Assembly (NCBI GenBank): GCA_030425205.1
Contig: JAUIAP010000035.1
Location: 1 to 64,000 of the forward strand
Source: Anaerolineae bacterium
GTDB taxonomy: Bacteria; Chloroflexota; Anaerolineae; Promineifilales; Promineifilaceae
Length of the DNA stretch: 64,000 nt
Direction of reading: 5' to 3'
Shown: piece by piece, positions 1 to 9,250 of the stretch
How the letters are laid out: each line of letters begins with the position of its first letter
Position numbering within the stretch: position 1 is the first letter of the stretch
Notes under the pieces: model-generated
What the model saw: the letters and a program-made list of their open reading frames with translations, nothing else
Database searches by the model: none
What the model was told of the DNA's origin: nothing
Translations under genes and position numbers: made by a program

Positions 1-116
1 GTTGCCTTGACTGCTTGTATGCGAAAAATTCTCACCATTTTGAACGCTGTGATTCGTGATATGCGCTATTTGTCTTCGGCCGAATTAGCGTTACGATAAC
101 CTTTTTAATCACAGTT

Positions 117-146
117 GCTCCCGCGAATGCGGGAATCCATTCTTCT
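117..146. repeat. dRS3-like palindromic repeat, copy 1
   Basis: The core is CCCGC-GAAT-GCGGG (120-133), followed by AATCCATTCTTC. It resembles the widespread ATTCCC-N8-GGGAAT elements first described as dRS3 in Neisseria. A second copy with the same right flank (GCGGGAATTCATTCTTC) lies inside a coding gene at 2693-2721. Confidence 0.55.
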
Positions 147-259
147 GCTTCCCACAAACGCCATGCCACCCCACGCCCCGCGATCAATCGCAGGGCTACA
201 ATCGCGCCACCCCATCAATGGGGTTTTCTTCGCCCACTTCTATCAAAAGCGTACACCCT

Positions 260-291
260 GTAGCGTCGCGGCTTCAGCCCGACGTTTTCGA
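260..291. repeat. 32-bp REP-like hairpin repeat, copy 1
   Basis: This is 30/32 identical to 11591-11622. The core 264-284 folds as a 5-bp stem, one bulged C, a 3-bp stem and a TTCA tetraloop. The only two differences from copy 2 (C to T and G to A) fall on opposite sides of the loop-closing pair, so C-G is replaced by T-A and pairing is kept. It lies just downstream of the last eCIS gene. Confidence 0.65.
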
Positions 292-294
292 GGC

Positions 295-2400
295 TCACCG
301 CCGCCCATTCAACATCCCTACCAACGCCGCAACCCCGTTCTGCTTTTGCTGCCCATTGCCATTCCCGCGCAATGGTGACACCGCCCCCGCCTTGCGATAC
401 TCGCTATTGATCCCGTGCTGCAAATGGTCAGTCGTCAGCACGCCGTCACCGTCAATTGCGCTCAGCGTCGCGTGCAGTACGGCGTTGCGAATCTGCCCAC
501 CGGTCAGACGACAACGCACGGCGATCTCCTCCAATGCCAACAGATCGACGCTGTGTTGCATCGGCAAATGATTGTGCCAAATTTGCAGCCGTTCGGCCGC
601 TTGTGGCTCGACAAAATGCACCACCACATCCATGCGCCGTTGAAAAGCGCGGTCGATGTGGTCGCTCATGTTGGTCGTGACGAGGATGATCCCCTGATAA
701 TTTTCGAGCTTTTGCAGCAGGTAATTCGTCTCCAAATTGGCGTAGCGGTCGTTCGCCGACTTGACATCAGTACGCGATCCCAGCAGCGCGTCCCCTTCAT
801 CGAGTAGCAATACCACATCGAGCGCTTCGGCCCGACTGAGTAGCAAATGCAAATTTTTCTCCGTCTCACCGATGTACTTGTTGACAATCGCCGCCAAATC
901 GACGCGGTAGAGATCGATCCCCAACTCGGCCGCCAACACCCGCGCCGCCATCGTCTTGCCCGTGCCGCTCGTCCCCGTCAGCAACGCCCGCACGCCGCGA
1001 TTGTGCCGCTCTCGAAAAGCGGAGTTCAACGCCGTCAGCAGCCGTTCCCGATGGCGACAACGCCGCTCTAACTCGACCAACTTGCCCATCGTCTCATCGT
1101 TGACGATGAGTTCTTGCCAATTACCCTGCACCTCAAGCCGCGTCGCCAACGTGTCGAGTTGCTGCCGATTGAGCGTTCGCACAGCGCGGCGCACGTCTGG
1201 CAGCGTGATCGTCGTGCGCTCCTGCACAGCCGCTTCGGTGATGGCGATACGTGCCGCTTGGCGCAGATAGCCAGCAGGGAGGTGAAAGCGGTTGGTGATC
1301 GCGTCGAGATCGGCCGCTTCATATCCCTCAAACGCCTGCGCCCAAAGCTGCCGCCGCTGCTCCGCCAGCAACATCGGCAACGTGATTGTCAGCGCGTTTT
1401 CGAGAATATCGCCGCGCAAGCCGCCCTCGTTGCCCAATGTCAAGCCGATGAGACCTGTGTAACCGCTGAGCGGGGGGATTTCGGCCGATTCCCCCGGCAA
1501 CACCTCGTACCGCAAAACGGGAATCGCACCCGTCATCGTGCAGAACGCACCGAGCGGCAACCACTGTTCGCGGTTGTGCTGCGGCGGATTCTCGATGACG
1601 AGCAGCCCGCACCCCAACGCCGCCGCCACGCCCTGCAAAATCCCCAAGCGATCACTGCAAGCCGACCCGCGCAACAACACCGCGTCGATCTGCCCCGTCC
1701 TGGCTAGTACGGGAATGCGGTAGAGTTGAGCGCGAAAATCGTCGGGAAAGCACAGCGTTTCCAGTGGCGCACAATCGGCGTAGTAGTGCGTCGTCGCCGT
1801 TGGTCGTTCCTCCACCTCTCCGCGTACGCAATCCCACAGCAGTGGCGCGACGCACAACACCCACTCCGAGCGCGGCGCGTCACCATTCGCCACCGTCAGC
1901 AATCCGTTGTTGAGCAGCGGTTGACAGACGTGCCACGCATCGCTTTGGTTGGGCGCGTCGGGGTCAACCAACATCTGTCCGACCAGTTCAAGCATCGGCC
2001 GACGCTCCGAGAGCGGGGATTGCAGTTGGGCAAACAACGTCCCAAAACGCGAATCCTCCTCAACCAACCCGACCAACATCAATGCGAGACGAGTTCGAAA
2101 CGAGAATCCATAGTCAGCGAGAGCTTGCAATGGCAAATGCTCATCCGTCAACGCCGCCCACTGTGCGATCTCCGTCTCCCACCAATCCAATCCCTGCTCC
2201 CACGTCAATTCCTCTGGCAACAGGTCGATCATCTCGTCAAAGTAATGGTGTAGAAACGGGAACTGCTCGAACCATGTTTCCAGCGTCATACCGCTGCGCT
2301 CCGCCAATCGGCGCGAGTGGTTGATAACCGCGTAAACGGCGGCGTAAAAGTAGAGGACAAATTGCCCTTTCGGTGTGTGTGGAATGGGATCAAAAATCAT
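295..2400 (-). CDS. eCIS AAA+ ATPase (Afp15/Pvc15-like)
   Basis: A 701-residue AAA+ ATPase at the 3' end of the eCIS operon, in the position of Afp15/Pvc15, which is thought to help assembly or remodelling of the injection particle in the cytoplasm. The N-terminal ~440 residues have no motif I recognise. The C-terminal AAA+ module has Walker A GTSGTGKT (about residue 475), Walker B VVLLLDEGDALL (about 530), sensor-1 ILVTTN and an arginine-finger-like FQRR (about 587). The ATG at 2400 is chosen over upstream in-frame codons because it overlaps the preceding gene by 11 bp, as elsewhere in the operon, and because the extra N-terminal residues are antisense to coding sequence. The family is confident. 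The exact substrate, probably sheath, tube or cargo, is inferred from afp/pvc systems. Confidence 0.9.
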   Translation of the reverse strand: MIFDPIPHTPKGQFVLYFYAAVYAVINHSRRLAERSGMTLETWFEQFPFLHHYFDEMIDLLPEELTWEQGLDWWETEIAQWAALTDEHLPLQALADYGFSFRTRLALMLVGLVEEDSRFGTLFAQLQSPLSERRPMLELVGQMLVDPDAPNQSDAWHVCQPLLNNGLLTVANGDAPRSEWVLCVAPLLWDCVRGEVEERPTATTHYYADCAPLETLCFPDDFRAQLYRIPVLARTGQIDAVLLRGSACSDRLGILQGVAAALGCGLLVIENPPQHNREQWLPLGAFCTMTGAIPVLRYEVLPGESAEIPPLSGYTGLIGLTLGNEGGLRGDILENALTITLPMLLAEQRRQLWAQAFEGYEAADLDAITNRFHLPAGYLRQAARIAITEAAVQERTTITLPDVRRAVRTLNRQQLDTLATRLEVQGNWQELIVNDETMGKLVELERRCRHRERLLTALNSAFRERHNRGVRALLTGTSGTGKTMAARVLAAELGIDLYRVDLAAIVNKYIGETEKNLHLLLSRAEALDVVLLLDEGDALLGSRTDVKSANDRYANLETNYLLQKLENYQGIILVTTNMSDHIDRAFQRRMDVVVHFVEPQAAERLQIWHNHLPMQHSVDLLALEEIAVRCRLTGGQIRNAVLHATLSAIDGDGVLTTDHLQHGINSEYRKAGAVSPLRGNGNGQQKQNGVAALVGMLNGRR

Positions 2401-4237
2401 GAAAACCCTCGTCGGTAAAGTGGATGTGGATGACTCGGCCGAAAAGCGGTTGCCAACCCGGATCACGATCCAGTCCCGCCATGCGAACGGGCAGCGCAAT
2501 CGCGTTGAGCGGCAGCACCACGTCGATGTGGCTGCGTGTCAGATGAAGTTTGCCATTCCCCCGCAGGAGCGTCGTCGTCAAATTATCCTCTCCCAACGCG
2601 CCCCGCAATCGCTCTCCCACTGCTCCCAAAACAACGCGCAGCCACGCCCACAACTCATCATTGACCATTTGCAACAGAAGCGGCCGCCTGTCATTCTCGC
2701 GCAGGCGGGAATTCATTCTTCCAAGTGCGTGTTTCGAGATTTGCAAATCCCGAAACATCAACTCCGTCGGAGCAGGATACGATTCATGTATTTCACGCCC
2801 CCCTAACCACGCCAACACCAACCAAAGCGGGTCATGCACCAACAACGCATCACCCACCAACCCCCGCGCCAGTAAATCCAGCACGACCCATGCCCCCAAC
2901 TGCTCAATCGCCGCCGCAAAATCAAAGTGCGGCATGAGGTTGATGAGATAGAAAACGCCTGCCAATTGGGTTGCAATCGGTTCGTCAATGGGAGTGTAAA
3001 TTGGGGGTGGTTCGGCCGATCCCACCCTCACATCCGCCCCTTGCCTCTCACTGACGGTATCTGCAATGCGCGGCTCTTCCTTAAGCGGAGCCATCTGCGC
3101 CTGCTCTGCTTGCGCTGGCACATCAATTGCAACGACTTCAAATGGCGGTGATGTTGGTTCAGGATGTTCGGCCGATTCTTGCTCAACCGCAGGGACGCAC
3201 GCCTCAAAAATGCCATTTCTGTCAGAAATGGCATTTTTCTGAGAACGGGTTACTTCGGAAGAGCGAATTGGTTCGGCCGATTCCTCAGAAAAAATCTGTT
3301 GCTGCAACAACTCAACGATAACCTCATCCCCAACCATCTCCTCAACCCGCCCATCTATCGGCGCGTCTGAATGCGCCATTTCTGTCGCTTCTATATAGGA
3401 AGAAGGCGTGGCAACTTCCCGCAATGGTGTGTCATTTTTGATGCTAGATTGCGCTGGCGCATCCCACCAATCGGTTAGCTGTTGCCAGAAGGTCGGCCGA
3501 TAAACCGATCGCCTCTGCCTCTGCACAGACAACGCGACCGCCAGCAACGCCTGTTGCTTTTTGGGCAACGGCGGCAACTGCAAATCGGCCGACCACGGCG
3601 CAATTTCCCGCTTTGCAACACTCACCGATGGCACAACAACATCTTTTGCGGCAACAGTTGGTGATGTGCTGACCATCGGTAATACAAAATACGCCGCGAT
3701 CTCTCGCACAAGCTGCACGGCAACAGTCGGCGGGATCGTCTGCAAAACACGTTCAGCCTCCCCCCACTGGTGCAGGTGCGTCATGGCAGCCGGCAAATAG
3801 CGCACGTTGTCGCGCCAAATCGTCGCGGGATCACGCTCTAGGGTCGGCGCAACGTGTCGCCACCACCAATGATGCAGCCACCCCCCCTGCTGCGCGAGGG
3901 CGAAACAGGCGAGCAGTTCGGCGTAGTCGCTGAAGAGAACGGCATCGGCCGCTGTCGGTAATCGTCCTCGCTGTGGTCGCGCCGCCCGTCGCGCAATTGC
4001 ACCCAGTCGTTGGCGCACCTGTCGTTCCCAACGTGCTGTCACGCCAAGCGATTGCGCCGCGACGATGTGCTGCGGTAGCGGATCGGGCAGATGGCGCACG
4101 ACGAGAATCGCGCTCGGCGCAATCCCGCTGGGATGCAGATCGGCTTGGCTTAGGGCGTTGCTCAAACGCGACCGCCACTGCCAGCGCGTCCCGTGCGGCA
4201 CAGTCGTCGCCAATCGGCCGATCATCACCTCACCCAT
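2390..4237 (-). CDS. eCIS conserved protein in the Afp14 position
   Basis: A 615-residue protein between a fibre-type gene and the AAA+ ATPase, where afp14/pvc14 lies in known eCIS clusters. Afp14 is implicated in particle length. The N-terminal ~200 residues are basic and Ala/Arg-rich, the middle (about 230-400) is acidic, variable and probably disordered, and the C-terminal third is hydrophobic and best conserved in appearance (GVFYLINLMPHF, then LPLNAIALPVRMAGLDRDPG, then a GRVIHIHF ending). Residues about 482-517 derive from an inserted palindromic repeat (2693-2756) that keeps the frame. The start at 4237 sits 2 bp after the previous stop. A second ATG at 4225 has a better ribosome site and could be the real start. 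The tape-measure role is not shown by the sequence. Confidence 0.7.
   Translation of the reverse strand: MGEVMIGRLATTVPHGTRWQWRSRLSNALSQADLHPSGIAPSAILVVRHLPDPLPQHIVAAQSLGVTARWERQVRQRLGAIARRAARPQRGRLPTAADAVLFSDYAELLACFALAQQGGWLHHWWWRHVAPTLERDPATIWRDNVRYLPAAMTHLHQWGEAERVLQTIPPTVAVQLVREIAAYFVLPMVSTSPTVAAKDVVVPSVSVAKREIAPWSADLQLPPLPKKQQALLAVALSVQRQRRSVYRPTFWQQLTDWWDAPAQSSIKNDTPLREVATPSSYIEATEMAHSDAPIDGRVEEMVGDEVIVELLQQQIFSEESAEPIRSSEVTRSQKNAISDRNGIFEACVPAVEQESAEHPEPTSPPFEVVAIDVPAQAEQAQMAPLKEEPRIADTVSERQGADVRVGSAEPPPIYTPIDEPIATQLAGVFYLINLMPHFDFAAAIEQLGAWVVLDLLARGLVGDALLVHDPLWLVLAWLGGREIHESYPAPTELMFRDLQISKHALGRMNSRLRENDRRPLLLQMVNDELWAWLRVVLGAVGERLRGALGEDNLTTTLLRGNGKLHLTRSHIDVVLPLNAIALPVRMAGLDRDPGWQPLFGRVIHIHFTDEGFHDF
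2693..2756. repeat. Palindromic repeat insertion inside the Afp14-position gene
   Basis: 2693-2721 matches the dRS3-like repeat at 117-146, with ATTCTC-N8-GGGAAT. Directly beside it, 2731-2756 is a near-perfect hairpin (GTTTCG and GATTT arms around GC). Both lie within the coding frame and add about 35 residues without a stop. They interrupt a segment that otherwise reads as continuous helical protein. Confidence 0.6.
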
Positions 4238-4239
4238 CC

Positions 4240-7059
4240 CTATCTCCGCACGATGGCACGGGCGATGCTCATGATCCGCTGTGCCTCAACCACGTCGTTG
4301 GTCAACCGCGTCACTGCTCTCGGCTGGTCGAGAATGGCGCGGAAATCGGTCAATCCCGCATCGACCAAACGGCCGACAACCGCCGAATCCTCCTCTGCCA
4401 GCACGTCGCGCAACGCTGCTGTGCGAATCTCGGTTGCCCGGTCTGCGCCGACCAACGTTTCTAACTCGTCAGGGTTGGCACGCAGCACGTCGGCATTGTT
4501 GCGAATCCCCGCCTCACGCAGGGTGTCACGTGCGCCTGAGTCCGTCACCACCGTTTCCAAACGACCCGACGAGCGATCTGTCGCGGAGAGAACGCGCCGC
4601 GCTTCAACAATGCGGCTGACAAATCCCGCATCAGCCCCGCCGCTGCTCAATGCGTCCACAACATCGGTGCGCGTGCGTAGGTCGGCTTTTGTCTCGATGC
4701 CAATCGTTTGCAGACTGACGACATCGGCCGAACCCAACCCCAACACCTCGTCATCCAGCGACCATTCCGCCGCGGGCACGGCACGCCGCGCCTCGTCAAT
4801 GATGCGCGTCGCAAACGCCGCGCTGCTAAATCCATTGTCCGTCAGCAGACGGCTCGTTTTGGCGTTGGCGATGGTGGAGAGGGTCAGGTCAGCCGTCGCA
4901 ACATCCAAAACCGCCGCCATGCGTTCAATTTCCCCCGCGCCAACCCCTGTCAGCAACAATGGACTCCCCTGCAACTCGCTCACTCGCTCCTGCGCCTGTG
5001 CCGTCAACAACGCCGCCGTCCCGACATCGACATTGAGTGCATCGCTGACAAACACTGCGGGCGCGTAGGCCAACTCGTCCAATTCGCTGATATTCCCCTT
5101 GTCGAGACGATGCGTCATGTCTACATCGACTCCTTCGAGATTGCCTTTCGCGATGGTCGTCGGCCGATCTAGCGTCCCCTCCTGTGGGATAATCGTCAGT
5201 GGAACGGCCGCGCCACCCTTGCCGTACTCGACGTAGGCGATGGGGTGTTCGGGTGCGTGGGTGGGATCGGCCGCTGGGTCGATGAAAATACGCGGCTCCA
5301 ATGGATCGATCACCTCATCGGGATACTGATCTCCCAACAGTTCGCCGAGTCGCCGCGCCCACACTTCCATCTCCGCAAACTCAGGAGGCTCGATCAACCA
5401 CCGCTCATCGACCTCTGGTGGTAGCTGTTCCGCCAAGCGGCCTATCCATGCAACCGCCGTTCTCTCCCGCACTGCAATGCGCGGTGGCACCTCCTCCGTG
5501 CCGCGCTCCCGTCTTTCTAATGTGAAATTAACCGTCACCGTTGCACCGCTGTTGAGCGTGATCGGTTTTTTGCTCGGCACAAAAGAGGCGGCCGTCATGC
5601 CAACAACGTATTTATCGGCCAACAGCGTCGCTAAATAGACCAGCCTAACCGTTTCTTGACGCAGACCGTCAACATTTAGCAACTCCGTTGCACGCATTGA
5701 GAATTCGAGCGTGTGCTGAACTCCGCGCGGATTGGTTGCGGTCACCTCGATAAGGTGAATGATGGACGGCAATTGCGGAGGAGGGACAACGGCAACATGC
5801 GTGGCATGTGCGATAGCAGCAGCTTGAAAACCGCTTCGCAAAAGTTCAACCGGCACTGTGACATGCGCCCGCACCTCACCCGTGCGGGGCTGTTCCTCGA
5901 TGGGTGGGTCGTCTGGCTCTTCCACTTCGTAACTACGAGGTAAGCGTGTGAAGATGTGGATGTTGTCGTTGCGTGCGTGGCGATAGACGACAATCGGCGG
6001 CGGGTCGTCGAGGTCAATTGGCGGGAGCCAAAAAGAGGCTTGCAACTGTGCGTTGATCGTGTCGGGGTCGATGATGGCGGTTTGGTAGGGAATGCCGTTG
6101 AAAAATCGGCCGATATTCTCCACCCCACGCAAATACCCCGCTGCTGGCAAGTAGCGAAAGAGATCGTGCGCCCGTACCGTCGGATCGGCCGCCAGTTGAT
6201 CTTGAAATTGCAAGAAGGTGGCGTGTGCTTCGCTGGGACGGCGCACGGTGGTGTGGAAGGGGTAGGCAAAATCGGCCGATGGCGCACTCACCGACCGCCG
6301 CACCGCCCACATATCGACAAAGCCAATCGTGCCGTTCGTCGCCTCGAGCACCGCCAGTGGCACTTCGCACGGCTCAATCGTGCCGTCATCGCGCAACTTG
6401 TCGGCAATTCCGTGTGACACATACGGTGAGCAACCGCTCGTCTTGCGGGCAAACGGCTGTTGCTGTGTGTTCAATAACAGTGCCGTGCCGAGACAGAGGT
6501 GTGCGAGTTGGTTGCGAAAACGCGCTGTGCTGGTGTCGAAACCGTGAGCGATGCGGACGAGACGAAACTGCACGGCATGAACGTCGTAGGCGTAGGCGCA
6601 CTTGGAGCCGTTGCCGAGTCGATGCGTCACCGCCTGTCCCTCCTCCTCAAACGTCGGGGCGAGCAGCAGCAAATATGCCGTCGTGCCGTTCCCACTGAGG
6701 TCATCAGAAGCGTCGATGTGGCAGGGGTGGAAGGGACTGTCGGTTGCGCCGTTTGTGGGGGTTGGTTCGGTCGATTCCACCAATGAAACCGTCGCATCCT
6801 CCCCCAAGCGCACCAGCGACCCATCCGCCGCAATCGCCGTCCCCGCCGTCACGCCCACCGTCGCCCGCGCCGTCCCCGCCGTCACGCGCAACCCGCGCAC
6901 CACCCCCGCGCCGATCCCCAACCCCAGCAACCCGTGTTCCAGCACATTGGTGCGCTGTTCGACCGCCATCTCCTCCGCCGTCAGTACGCGCCCGTTGAGA
7001 AAGTGCAGGTGTTTGTAATCGCTGCTCGTAATTGATTCTAAAAGATTGACCGTTGCCAT
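4240..7059 (-). CDS. eCIS fibre/adhesin-like protein with C-terminal helix-hairpin-helix-type repeats
   Basis: A 939-residue protein. Residues about 10-100 (motifs FLNGRVLTAEEM, GVVRGLRVT, VGVTAGTAIAADG) match in pattern the N-terminus of the next upstream gene product, pointing to a shared baseplate-attachment domain. The middle has beta-rich domains (about 400-600). The last ~300 residues are a chain of short helical units with motifs such as LTGVGAGEIERMA, LQTIGIETKADL and LREAGIRNNADVL, which look like degenerate helix-hairpin-helix (DUF4332-type) repeats. The ATG at 7059 is preceded by a strong AGGAGGC site, so the upstream in-frame extension is rejected. It probably forms a peripheral fibre or spike-side structure. 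The repeats could bind cargo or DNA, or serve only as a scaffold. Confidence 0.7.
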   Translation of the reverse strand: MATVNLLESITSSDYKHLHFLNGRVLTAEEMAVEQRTNVLEHGLLGLGIGAGVVRGLRVTAGTARATVGVTAGTAIAADGSLVRLGEDATVSLVESTEPTPTNGATDSPFHPCHIDASDDLSGNGTTAYLLLLAPTFEEEGQAVTHRLGNGSKCAYAYDVHAVQFRLVRIAHGFDTSTARFRNQLAHLCLGTALLLNTQQQPFARKTSGCSPYVSHGIADKLRDDGTIEPCEVPLAVLEATNGTIGFVDMWAVRRSVSAPSADFAYPFHTTVRRPSEAHATFLQFQDQLAADPTVRAHDLFRYLPAAGYLRGVENIGRFFNGIPYQTAIIDPDTINAQLQASFWLPPIDLDDPPPIVVYRHARNDNIHIFTRLPRSYEVEEPDDPPIEEQPRTGEVRAHVTVPVELLRSGFQAAAIAHATHVAVVPPPQLPSIIHLIEVTATNPRGVQHTLEFSMRATELLNVDGLRQETVRLVYLATLLADKYVVGMTAASFVPSKKPITLNSGATVTVNFTLERRERGTEEVPPRIAVRERTAVAWIGRLAEQLPPEVDERWLIEPPEFAEMEVWARRLGELLGDQYPDEVIDPLEPRIFIDPAADPTHAPEHPIAYVEYGKGGAAVPLTIIPQEGTLDRPTTIAKGNLEGVDVDMTHRLDKGNISELDELAYAPAVFVSDALNVDVGTAALLTAQAQERVSELQGSPLLLTGVGAGEIERMAAVLDVATADLTLSTIANAKTSRLLTDNGFSSAAFATRIIDEARRAVPAAEWSLDDEVLGLGSADVVSLQTIGIETKADLRTRTDVVDALSSGGADAGFVSRIVEARRVLSATDRSSGRLETVVTDSGARDTLREAGIRNNADVLRANPDELETLVGADRATEIRTAALRDVLAEEDSAVVGRLVDAGLTDFRAILDQPRAVTRLTNDVVEAQRIMSIARAIVRR

Positions 7060-7069
7060 CACTGCCTCC

Positions 7070-9250
7070 TTAGCCGAGCAAACTATCGACTTCAGCACCG
7101 TAAATACTGATTTCGAGCATGAAACCGTGTGCAACCCACAGCCCCTCTTGCGGGACACGCCGCACCTGACCCTCTTCTTGCGACCTTTCGAGCAACTGTT
7201 GTTTTATTTCAAGTAATCTTTGTAACATTTCAAAGATGTTGCTGTCGTCAAAATCCAATCGCTCAAGGGCGTCTCTCTCTAACTCAAGCATCAGATTTAA
7301 CCCAGTGCTGAGGTCGGTCACTGATTGACACAACGCTATCGCAACTGCATTTTCCACATCATTAGTATCGATCAAATCCAGAATCGCCTCTGGCTCGATA
7401 ACCGTGAAAGTTGCACACATGTCGTTTTCAGAAATTTCGTTGAGAAATGGTGTCCCTTTGATAATGAGGGGTAGTCGATTCTCGCGTGCGCTTCTGATCA
7501 AATCCGAGCGCACGATGTAAACGATCTCTTCCACACCAGCTACTCTGGAAAAAGTTTGTCGGTCAATCTGTATTTGACCATAAGGGACAGTAATAGGGTC
7601 GCCGCTTGCGTCGAAAATGCCCGCACCGATGATGGCATACGGCAGTTCAAGCGCACGCACGAAGTTGCCATCAATCGTGCGCGGTGACCACATACGCCCC
7701 TGTGACGTATTGACCCACTGTAAAACCTGTCCCGTTTGAGGCGTTGTTGTTGCTACGCGATTACCCTGAATACGCGCCACCGTTGGATTTGGATAGCTAC
7801 CGCTTAGGTCGCCGCCAGCGTCTCCCGTTGGGCTACCGCCGCCCGTTTCTGGCGGATCGACGGGTTGCCAACTTGTGCCGTTGAAGCCGAGAAGTTGGTC
7901 GGCTTGGGCGTTGGTGGTGTCTACGTCGCGCAGGTCGTTGAGTGCGAGGATTGTGTAGACGTAATAGGCACGTAGTTGGGTGTTGGTCTGGTCAATGTAG
8001 TCGAAATGTGGTGAACCACCTTGCGGATCGGCCGAATCCAACCCCTCCGCCAACGTCCCTCCACCCTCAACGTCGATCAGCGTCGTATCAAACGTAACCG
8101 TCACCTGTGCGCCATCCCGAATCTCGAACGGCAGCGAGTCGGTCAAAACCAGTTCAAACAGATTTGTATTCCCGATGCGATCAACGGCAACGGGTGGCGT
8201 GAACGACGAGCCGCCTTGCTCAATCGTCACCGTAACCGCCTCATTCGGAATTCGCAACAGGTCGGGGTGATGCACCCATGCACGCAGGTTGGGAACGTCC
8301 GTTTGGAACAGTGTCGCAAAAGTGCGCGACGGCACACCCTGTTTGCCGACCTTGCGCCCACAAATCAACCACTCTTGCAACAGGCGGCTGTGTAGGAGAA
8401 TCGACCGATCCCCCTCATCGACCACAACCCCCGTCGGCGGACTGTCTAATACCTCAGATCGCAACGTCGCCAGCAAAACACACGCCTCCTCTGGCTGACC
8501 CGTCGCGCAGCTTTGACTCTCTGGCAGCAACGTCGGCCGCACCTCCGTCACCCACACACGCATCATTGTGTCGAGCAGGTCGCACGCCTCATTTGGGTGT
8601 AGGAACAACGGGGATGCGTCGTCCGGTGGAGAGGCAGGCGGCGAAAGCAGATCGTCATCCATGCCGAGAGCGCGTACCAGCTCTAGCAATTCCTCTTCGC
8701 TAGCGTAGGTGGCCACGTCCGCGCTGACGGCGATTCGTGCGAGTAATCGGCCGAAACGCCCCACCGCTGCCTCTTCCAAATGCACGGGTGGCTCCAACGA
8801 GAACGACAGTTGGAAATCATCGACAATGCGCGACGGGATCATCGCCTCTTCCGCCGTGCGGCATGGCGCACCCGGCACGGGAACGATTCCCTGTGGGCAT
8901 TCGCGGGGACAAAGTGTGACGTAAATCGGCGGTATGTCGTCCCCCTCGACGTTTGCCGTGATCCATGCGTTCAGGTCGGCGCATTGGCTGGTCGGCACAC
9001 GCACCGTGATCCCCTGCGGCGTAACGGCGACACCGGCCGAAACGGTAACTTCCCCCTCCGCATAGCTCACCCGCAAACCGCACACCGTCCCGTAGCCGTG
9101 TAGAGCGCGGTTGTGCAGGTGATCACGGCTCATCATGTAATGTTGTTCCTGACGAAATTCATCGACCCCCAACACCAAACCGAGCGAGTAGTTGACGCGC
9201 GTGTTCGGATCGAGCGGGGTCGCGGTCGTTGCTGTGCGAAAATTAGACAT
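7070..9250 (-). CDS. eCIS tail-fibre-like protein (Afp13 position)
   Basis: A 726-residue protein. The N-terminal ~100 residues (motifs EFRQEQHYMMSRDHLHN, GYGTVCGLRVS, VSAGVAVTPQG) are homologous in pattern to the neighbouring 4240-7059 product. Near residue 478 is the motif GGDLSGSYPNPTVARIQGN, very common in phage tail-fibre shafts, followed by a receptor-binding-like C-terminal part. The ATG at 9250 overlaps the previous gene by 8 bp; in-frame codons upstream lie within that gene and are rejected. Its position between the gpI-like protein and the Afp14/15 genes corresponds to Afp13/Pvc13, which recognises target surfaces. The specificity cannot be read from the sequence. Confidence 0.75.
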   Translation of the reverse strand: MSNFRTATTATPLDPNTRVNYSLGLVLGVDEFRQEQHYMMSRDHLHNRALHGYGTVCGLRVSYAEGEVTVSAGVAVTPQGITVRVPTSQCADLNAWITANVEGDDIPPIYVTLCPRECPQGIVPVPGAPCRTAEEAMIPSRIVDDFQLSFSLEPPVHLEEAAVGRFGRLLARIAVSADVATYASEEELLELVRALGMDDDLLSPPASPPDDASPLFLHPNEACDLLDTMMRVWVTEVRPTLLPESQSCATGQPEEACVLLATLRSEVLDSPPTGVVVDEGDRSILLHSRLLQEWLICGRKVGKQGVPSRTFATLFQTDVPNLRAWVHHPDLLRIPNEAVTVTIEQGGSSFTPPVAVDRIGNTNLFELVLTDSLPFEIRDGAQVTVTFDTTLIDVEGGGTLAEGLDSADPQGGSPHFDYIDQTNTQLRAYYVYTILALNDLRDVDTTNAQADQLLGFNGTSWQPVDPPETGGGSPTGDAGGDLSGSYPNPTVARIQGNRVATTTPQTGQVLQWVNTSQGRMWSPRTIDGNFVRALELPYAIIGAGIFDASGDPITVPYGQIQIDRQTFSRVAGVEEIVYIVRSDLIRSARENRLPLIIKGTPFLNEISENDMCATFTVIEPEAILDLIDTNDVENAVAIALCQSVTDLSTGLNLMLELERDALERLDFDDSNIFEMLQRLLEIKQQLLERSQEEGQVRRVPQEGLWVAHGFMLEISIYGAEVDSLLG

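Larger units (their letters stand above)
1..294. other. Non-coding edge region with dispersed repeats
   Basis: I see no convincing gene here. Plus-strand ORFs in this stretch run on antisense through the AAA+ gene and lack any recognisable domain. It contains one TCGGCCGA palindrome (76-83) and copies of two dispersed hairpin repeats (117-146 and 260-291). It is the 3' flank of the minus-strand eCIS operon. No hairpin followed by a T-run in the minus direction stands out as its terminator. Confidence 0.6.

Noticed and set aside
115-378. A plus-strand ORF of 87 codons at the left edge
   Set aside because: It is made up of two dispersed hairpin repeats and antisense AAA+ sequence.
4193-5068. 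A 291-codon plus-strand ORF rich in Ser/Arg
   Set aside because: It is antisense to the fibre-type gene. Its composition (SRA/TRR runs) is typical of a shadow frame.
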